Under the pieces are notes generated by a model. That model worked only from the letters and a program-made list of their open reading frames with translations. It did not search any database and was not told the origin of the DNA. DNA of 64,000 bases from Fasciola hepatica (lineage: Eukaryota; Platyhelminthes; Trematoda; Plagiorchiida; Fasciolidae), in contig CANUEZ040000014.1 of assembly GCA_948099385.1 (NCBI GenBank), positions 1,054,001 to 1,118,000 on the forward strand, given 5' to 3'. The position numbers were made by a program, and so were the translations under genes. This document shows positions 60,601 through 64,000 of the stretch, piece after piece; the first letter of the stretch is position 1; the number at the start of each line of letters is the position of its first letter.

Positions 60601-61152
60601 TTGACATAAACACAGCCCACTAAAAAAGTTTCAAGTGTTATGGGAGATAAATTTAACATTCTCATTTTAGATGAGGTTCACTCCATGTTCCCAAATGCCC
60701 ACAAAGCTGCCAAGTTTCGGGCGATTCAACAAACCCCTCTGAATACGACTTCGTCACTGTGCACAAATTATCTCTAGTACTGTTATGGAGTGCAGACATT
60801 GTATACATATCACAACCAACAAAAGTCAGAAGACCATCGAAAAATCCATTCCATCATATAAAATTTGCCTTCTATGATTTTACACAAAAATGAACTAAGA
60901 GTCAGTAATTTCTGTCGACTTGAACAAACCCCAAGAGTCAGTACAAGGAACCCAGCGACGGGCAAAGAATGAGATTTGTGCAATGTGTTGAGAGAGATGA
61001 GGACCGAAGAATACCATCCCAGCACTTCGAAATCGATATCACTACGTGCAGAAGCGTAACTGCAACTGACGGAATAAATGAGGCAAGAGGATGTTCAAAA
61101 AATACTTGAAAGTCTGTGAGGTAGTGGACGGAAAACCGCAGTTTCGAGTCAC
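39639..61152 (-). CDS. Host gene with small exons on the minus strand (unknown product)
   Basis: Exons read by splice sites: 61152-61046, 60497-60468 (30 bases), 60349-60308 (42), 59812-59677 (136), 41425-40938 (488), 39734-39639 (terminal, stop TAG). Junction phases agree throughout: 0, 0, 0, 1, 0. Peptides: SVHYLTDFQVFFEHPLASF, TSNNFRCVPL, IPSDSFMYVSLAGD, KVNESRGLLVHSHYRVENLL, LRLLILNFRRLLRIFRRISL with an amphipathic coiled-coil-like middle, and a charged end ANEAKSKEERRIAELEKAYH. The five donors are GTAGTG, GTGAGA, GTAAGT, GTAAGT and GTAAGT. The large intron (41426-59676) would hold most of the RTE array; linking exons across it is inference, and more exons may lie there. I do not recognise the family. 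The start lies upstream. Confidence 0.45.
40938..41425 (-). CDS. Long internal host exon (488 bases)
   Basis: The acceptor is TTTCTCTTTTTGACTTTCCCAG and the donor ACT|GTAAGTT. The frame is fully open for 162 codons, with KLPLELWRFSMLFRSPVSF, RRISLNLHEVEQLRAAEVEL, NPVVQLLKKVLQKVAPHIAS and VYETQNMIDGYSTFYIT. It is mostly helical and Leu/Arg-rich, with a Lys-rich linker. There is no transposon similarity. This is the best-supported single exon of the minus-strand gene. Confidence 0.6.
41760..42830. other. Stretch without a supported gene
   Basis: No motif-bearing frame on either strand and no match to the repeats described here. Near 42830 the sequence enters RTE-B. Confidence 0.4.
42835..44575 (+). 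mobile_element. RTE-B LINE (copy B2), 5'-truncated with internal deletions
   Basis: It starts in the endonuclease (GSDIVVLAGDFNAQVGK-like, 42850-42900), continues with the linker (43077-43610, with TRYEQKLAHELG and NWWVKVAEGMEIAAA), then jumps within the reverse transcriptase (43610-44202, with TTSGVRQGCPISPFLFNFVM and YTDDLVCLF). After GSSVTT at 44202 it skips directly to the 3' untranslated part (44212 onward), deleting the thumb. It ends at TTTAACGCTGTA with a short TGATGATAA tail (44550-44570). Confidence 0.85.
44215..45814 (+). repeat. Left arm of a long near-perfect inverted repeat
   Basis: It mirrors 47511-49110 with a constant coordinate sum (93325), so there are no net indels over about 1.6 kb. 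Open frames of 152, 117, 100, 77 and 66 codons are identical at amino-acid level in the two arms. The arm contains the RTE-B 3' end (44215-44575) and a RTE-A body (44578-45814). A few substitutions appear only near the outer end. Confidence 0.9.
44578..45814 (+). pseudogene. RTE-A relic (copy A3), linker and reverse transcriptase
   Basis: RT blocks: GYLKRFKAARLNVLSPSFFK (45044-45103), WYESVIVPIYKESDRFSCEN, a deletion after ASFRPGRACIDRTSTF, MKAAFDPVDRTVLWRC (45420-45467), ERGVRQDYPVSAFLFN and a VEYADNIAVL active-site loop in which the second Asp is Asn. It ends abruptly at 45814. Dead copy. Confidence 0.85.
45815..46475. other. Spacer of the palindrome, first part
   Basis: No recognised gene. 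An 80-codon plus frame (45853-46095) has no motif. A minus-strand RTE-A tail lies near 46425-46475 (AACTTCTGTGCTCCGGTTTC). Confidence 0.4.
46476..47300. repeat. Direct duplication, copy 2
   Basis: This is the second copy of 31912-32737 in the same orientation. Here it continues without a break into the minus-strand RTE-A C-terminal region (47178-47511), which suggests that copy 2 is closer to the original arrangement and that copy 1 was cut near 32737. Confidence 0.8.
47178..48748 (-). pseudogene. RTE-A relic (copy A4), reverse transcriptase and C-terminus
   Basis: Minus strand: the same linker and RT as copy A3 (48745-47511), then continuing where A3 stops, with FSYLDRYISPGGQISDEVSS, RDIRLFVNGRVYNAAVRSY, YSSETWASGLGDRRRLSMF and EHRRLRSTA (to 47178). 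It is longer than A3, so A3's arm was probably the copied product. Confidence 0.85.
47511..49110 (-). repeat. Right arm of the long inverted repeat
   Basis: This is the reverse complement of 44215-45814. Outside the arm (from 49111) the RTE-B 3' region continues intact, whereas the left arm is joined to a deletion point at about 44212. Confidence 0.9.
48750..49915 (-). pseudogene. RTE-B relic (copy B3), reverse transcriptase to 3' end
   Basis: It starts within the palm (RCPVSPILFNFAMDEIMESS, 49900-49840), then YTDDLVCLFECTEHAQ, FAPSNCRV-like with Leu for Phe, SYPGSSVTTDGSTVVEMSTR, GRVYCAAVRSDLL, AEDIRRFEVFDHGCLLNIAG and NDRVSNVEVRNCVLG (49270). The 3' untranslated part runs to about 48753. 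It is nearly identical to the RTE-B cop at 53258-53909. Confidence 0.85.
49935..51899 (-). pseudogene. RTE-A relic (copy A5), endonuclease to RT fingers
   Basis: Minus strand: endonuclease 51899-51227 (TVFKVHTLCQLGQQAVLART, GFGIVLSMKAVRALLDWIP, VVSVYVPTDCSSFGTKD, VVIIARDFNA with Arg for Gly), second part 51217-51002, linker 50756-50478, fingers 50292-50060 (LRRLKAAGPDGLSPFFFKD). It then runs into unrelated sequence at about 50070. Its 5' side meets an oppositely oriented RTE-A leader at 51900. Confidence 0.8.
51900..52095 (+). repeat. Inverted RTE-A 5' leader fragment
   Basis: GACGAGACTGCACCTTGACG and the following 130 bases match the RTE-A 5' end at 3971-4110, in plus orientation, abutting the minus-strand copy A5 head to head. 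Confidence 0.8.
52096..54410 (+). mobile_element. RTE-B LINE (copy B4) with 5' end
   Basis: It starts near 52096 with the family leader and reads the endonuclease start (LGSFNVRTLMQAGQQACLAL, 52342-52401; KIDVCCLSETRSQDSSSEI). At about 52517 it jumps to the RT linker (SKGLTVGPNTSRN), an internal deletion of about 1.1 kb. RT: GKAAGPDEVPPVLFKLGGEA, MVFLDLKGAFYAVDRTSLFS (53058), TTSGVRQGCPISPFLFNFVM, YTDDLV, and the thumb to 53909. The 3' end TTTAACGCTGTA plus ATGATG repeats lies at 54379-54410. A stop at 52802 and a frameshift near 52955 break it. Confidence 0.9.
54475..57104 (-). mobile_element. RTE-B LINE (copy B5), 3'-truncated
   Basis: Minus strand: leader from 57104, endonuclease 57017-56034 (LGSFNVRTLMQAGQQACLAL; FVISAYAPMDCSS; IVVLAGDFNAQVGKFSV; a single TAA near 56572 splits it), linker 56021-55617, RT 55469-55128 and 55028-54475 (MVFLDLKGAFYAVDRTSLFS, TTSGVRQGCPISPFLFNFVM, YTDDLV). 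It stops at about 54475 without the thumb or tail. It has the most complete RTE-B endonuclease in the window. Confidence 0.9.
57105..57640. other. Unassigned flank
   Basis: Contains a minus open patch (57444-57220) with no recognised motif. It may be the unique flank of RTE-B5 or part of the LINE below. Confidence 0.3.
57640..58176 (-). pseudogene. LINE endonuclease fragment of another clade (L2/CR1-like)
   Basis: The minus frame carries PSVIIANVRSLFSKFSDLIS, DDSVTLRHGFQYYRLNRVL, RKYGGGVVTYVNSAWSG and NGIECLSTQCFPRFARYRNT. This is the pattern of the apurinic-type endonuclease in L2/CR1/Rex-type LINEs (IANVRSL, GGGV.TYV, IE.L...C.P). It differs clearly from the RTE endonucleases around it. 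It is 3'-truncated and has no RT nearby. Confidence 0.65.
58431..59012 (-). mobile_element. RTE-C deletion derivative
   Basis: It retains the RTE-C 5' leader (59012-58520, matching 31597-31140; both read SSTSELVDCRV and later ASRCSACEDR-like peptides) joined to the 3' terminal motif CATGGAGCCGAATTATCCTC (58467-58448). The whole coding body is missing. Such units, with both ends but no genes, could be mobilised in trans by RTE-C. Confidence 0.65.
59080..59570 (-). pseudogene. RTE-A relic
   Basis: Decayed RTE-A 3' region in minus orientation: GGTAGGCGGATCTCATGAAC near 59139, and ACACTCGACCTTTGATAAACG near 59520 matching 9576-9597. It lies in the large intron of the minus-strand gene. Confidence 0.6.
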
Positions 61153-61419
61153 CTAATACCGCGTATGCAGAAAACATGGCCGCAAAGCCCTATAGGCATA
61201 TCATTGACAGATTGTTCCTGTATATTTTTTGTCCTTGTACCGACCGACCTTCGAGGAAGTAACAACCTTAAATTATGCCTTTTCCTACGATTGACATGAA
61301 ATATATTTTCCGAAGCAGTATACAATATAAAAACGTACCGGATCTCAAAATAAAATCCTTTCAGTCACCTCACGTAAACTTTTCTTGAAAATCAGTTTCA
61401 CAGCATATATATTCACTCA

Positions 61420-61495
61420 CGTTTGACAACGAGTCCTAGTTTGGATCGAAACGTCACAATAAACGTTTTACAACTCAGCGTACGCCTTGACTTCT

Positions 61496-61550
<55 letters not shown>

Positions 61551-62256
61551 GTGTGTGTGTGTGTGTGTGTGAGTAAGTGGATTTGAAAACCCCCACAGAA
61601 CATATTGAGAACAAACAACGTGGCAAAAGAGCTCGTTTGAACTTCTTTTTCCGCGGAGTGTTCTCTTACAAAATGGCCCTCCTGAACGGTTTATTGACAA
61701 GACGAGACAAGGAAATGAGGACAGAGCAAGGGAGATGGGAGCCAGCAAAAAAGCTTTTATATGTACGTTTGCCATTCAAAGTCGATATGGAAGCCCAAAA
61801 TATTCAATGAAGATCATCAGGAGTAATCAATAAAACATTCTACGCTGTGCAGTCACAAACTCTGTTCGCTTCCAAACCGATTGTGTTTTCGAATTCTGCA
61901 ACCTCTTTTGTGTGTATTCATCACCCTGTTCTAATGGAACTATGTACATTGGTCGCATGAAAAGGCGCTTAGCTGGACGGTTTTGTGAACACCATCCGGT
62001 TTGGCTGAACACGGGAGCAGTTAGGACAATCACGAATGCTGTGTGCTCACACGTTGTTAAACCAAACCACAAAGTTCGGGGAAAGAAATCAGGACTTGTC
62101 AAATGTCGCATCTTGCCCACAGACGAAGCCGTGTGTATTTGTCATTACGATCCCCCCCCCCTGTGGACCCAGAAACAATTTGTGCAAGCGATTGGCCCTT
62201 GGACCACTTCCTGTTCTCGAACACGTCTGCAGCCACTTGAAGATTTCACACTGTGA
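61420..62256 (+). mobile_element. Penelope-like element fragment with GIY-YIG domain
   Basis: 61730-61870 reads AKKLLYVRLPFKVDME and, past a stop, NKTFYAVQSQTLFASK, as in the region after the Penelope reverse transcriptase. 61905-62140 reads SSPCSNGTMYIGRMKRRLAG, EHHPVWLNTG and SHVVKPNHKV: the GIY-YIG endonuclease of Penelope-like elements, with YIG, the Arg of the R-R-L helix and EH visible. A frameshift near 61911 separates the two. The RT core is absent. TA tracts lie on both sides (61497-61548, 62399-62469). Upstream, 61423-61455 resembles a hammerhead core, typical for this class. Confidence 0.7.
61497..61571. repeat. (TA)n then (GT)n microsatellite
   Basis: About 26 TA units followed by ATTGTG and about ten GT units. 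It lies inside the Penelope-like region. Confidence 0.95.
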
Positions 62257-62396
62257 TCTATTTCACATGCACACACGCACGTGCAGAGACAAACTTGGAT
62301 CATCATTCCCCTTTCTTACCATGAGTCATAGGTAATTTTGTGTATTGGTATGAGCAGGAATAACTGAAAACGACTTTGTTCGCCACGTTGCTTGTT

Positions 62397-62398
<2 letters not shown>

Positions 62399-62469
<71 letters not shown>
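62399..62469. repeat. (AT)n microsatellite
   Basis: About 35 AT units, 140 bases after the GIY-YIG frame ends. Confidence 0.95.
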
Positions 62470-62475
<6 letters not shown>

Positions 62476-62559
62476 CGCCGGCCTGGAATCAAGCAAGGTG
62501 CCAACGCAACAAATCAAAAATACATCAAAATGGGGAAAGGAAGTTGAACGGAGAATAAG

Positions 62560-62720
62560 TAATCAGGTGTTCGATTCACAATCGTCCAATCCGGGTTCGA
62601 GTCTCGTCTGGGGCTCGTTGAATGTGCACTGCTGATAATTCCTAATAAGGATGAAACAGCTGTACGGTGCTTCCATGGTTTTCAATGGTTTGAACGTTCA
62701 CACTGCATGATGAATCTTAT
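62560..62720 (+). repeat. SINE-like unit with B box and hammerhead-like core
   Basis: A polymerase III B box (GGTTCGAGTCT, 62594-62604) is followed by a hammerhead-like arrangement: GCACTG (62626), CTGATAA (62632-62638), a TCC/GGA stem, GAAA (62653-62656), self-complementary ACAGCTGT, GTA, then CGGTGC, which pairs with GCACTG. This is the layout of the schistosome Sm-alpha SINE-like family. The core G of CTGATGA is A here, so self-cleavage is probably lost. Confidence 0.55.
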
Positions 62721-62959
62721 TTTAGTAAAACATGTTATGACTAATTTCTTCACCGTACACTTTTTGATATTATCGTTATCTGGCTTACCTGGGTACGAAT
62801 AGAACTAATCCACTTGTCTAAACGTTTTATATATTTACACCGGCTTGAAATTTAGCACAGATCCAACGTAGCAACAACAGAGTAGAAACTAATAAAATAA
62901 AGTGTTGGCGAAAAAAATAAAACGCTGTTATTTTGTTTTTCAACGCACATTGTTTGATG

Positions 62960-64000
62960 TTTCTTGCCACTTCGTTTGTCTGAATGACATTTTTGGTGAT
63001 TGAGGCATAAAAGTTTAACAGGCAGCATTCGCGCCACTGACCTCTATTTTCAGCCATGTCCCTCAACGTCTCTAACCCATGGCGATCCTCGTTCTTTGAA
63101 CCCCAACCAGGGAGGCGGAAGACAACAACCGAAATCAATGCTAATGCCAAATTTTTCATACCTCTATGCCAAGTCATGGCCTGACCGCCGCGCCGCTTCT
63201 TACAGCCTTGTTTAGGACGTGCGAATGGAGCACGGAAAGGCAGACGGTGGGCTGGCATTCGTAAAACACGACCGAACCGCTGGAAGCGATTGCCTCTGTA
63301 AAGGTGCGGCCATCCATGCCTAACACACGACGGCGCATCTCGTCATTACTCACCCGACGTTCCCATCAGACGCGAGCAATGCTTCGGAAACATCGGGTGT
63401 CGAACACAGAAGTGACCAATTCTCACAACCGTAGAGTAAAACAAGCCAAACCGCGGTGACGTGCACCCGTCCTTTGAGAAAGAGCCAGATATCGCAGGCT
63501 CGCGAAAGCTGCTTAAGTTCCTGCTATTTATGAACTGATCTCCTGTCCAACACCGAGGTGCTTAAAGTTGTCAAATAACTCTAGCCCATCATCCTGAAAA
63601 TTGAGTACCGGCACAGGCTCCTGTCAATCTTGTAAATGTACGTTGCACCTGGATGGTGCAAAGTGCAGTCCATATCTGGATACCTCAATCGCCAAGCGAG
63701 TCAGAGTGTACTGAGCTGCCTTGTCATTGTCACTCAGCAAGGCGATATCATCGGCATATTTCAAGTCGAAAACTCCGTTCCCTGGGAGGAGTTGAACTCT
63801 ATCGTTTGGGAGACCAGACAAGGCATTCCGTAGAACATCTTTTACGGAAAAGTGAAAGAAAAATGGGAATATAGAGCAACCCTGGTGTACTCCACTCTAG
63901 ACGACAAAACGGGGCGAAAGCTGGCCGTAGGCCCTAACGCGACATGAGGTGTGACGATAGAATTCTTTGAGGACTGACACAGTTCTCAGGCACTCCATTT
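62960..64000 (-). pseudogene. RTE-D LINE, partial, running off the right edge
   Basis: The minus strand from the edge reads a RT palm ending VFDLKYADDIALLSDND (63782-63732), GLHFAPSRCNVHLQD (63666-63624), then thumb pieces and MPAHRLPFRAPFARPKQG (63258-63200) and FRLPGWGSKNEDRHGLETL (63120-63070). It shares the RTE-A C-terminal pattern (LPGWGPRDPP..LE) but is clearly diverged. The YADD box is intact; frames are broken around 63500. The 5' part lies beyond 64000. Confidence 0.75.

Noticed and set aside
62590..62606. A tRNA gene
   Set aside because: Only a B box is recognisable. There is no cloverleaf or acceptor stem, and the context is a SINE with a hammerhead-like motif.
1..64000. Bacterial-type features such as operons, CRISPR arrays or insertion sequences
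   Set aside because: No direct-repeat arrays or compact gene order are seen. The ISXO2-like gene has introns, so it is eukaryotic.

Overview
The window is eukaryotic, repeat-rich DNA. The set of repeats points to a flatworm, most likely a digenean fluke: several families of RTE-clade LINEs with an endonuclease and reverse transcriptase, a CR1-like LINE relic, Ty3/gypsy elements, a Penelope-like fragment with a GIY-YIG domain, a Merlin/ISXO2-type transposase gene, hammerhead-ribozyme-like motifs, and spliced host genes made of very short exons. The species assignment is an inference. There are no prokaryotic operons, rRNA genes or CRISPR arrays. Nearly every long open frame is a decayed transposon.

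Layout. 1-0.87 kb: LINE tails. 1.4-14.5 kb: one minus-strand gypsy element into which an RTE-A copy (3968-7899, 8-bp target duplication) and a second RTE-A copy (about 8928-14401) inserted; the second was later split by an RTE-B copy (9672-11159, 10-bp duplication). 16-20.5 kb: more gypsy and RTE debris. 17.6-22.8 kb: a plus-strand host gene that I reconstruct as 13 small exons joined only by phase-2 introns; this is the most interesting finding. 23.7-25.9 kb: two copies of a repeat carrying a hammerhead-like core, a TA microsatellite, and an RTE-A relic split by a 0.58-kb SINE-like unit. 27.1 kb: an orphan exon. 27.6-31.6 kb: the inverted partner of the SINE-like unit and a nearly full RTE-C element. 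33-35 kb: an intron-containing Merlin-type transposase gene. 36.6-41.4 kb: unique-looking exons. 42.8-57.1 kb: RTE-A and RTE-B copies in large inverted arrangements, one of them a palindrome with arms of about 1.6 kb that look almost identical. 57.6-59.6 kb: LINE remnants. 59.7-61.2 kb: small minus-strand host exons whose phases match exons at 39.6-41.4 kb. 61.4-62.5 kb: Penelope fragment between TA tracts. 62.6 kb: tRNA-promoter/hammerhead-like SINE. 63-64 kb: a fourth RTE family running off the edge.

The RTE families used here are defined by their 3' tails and proteins. RTE-A ends in GAAACT repeats. RTE-B ends in TTTAACGCTGTA followed by TGA repeats. RTE-C is a divergent lineage whose 3' end is shared with short non-autonomous units. 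RTE-D is at the right edge. All copies carry stops or frameshifts, so none looks autonomous now. Exon calls rest on splice-site strings and phase agreement read by eye; no transcript evidence was available.
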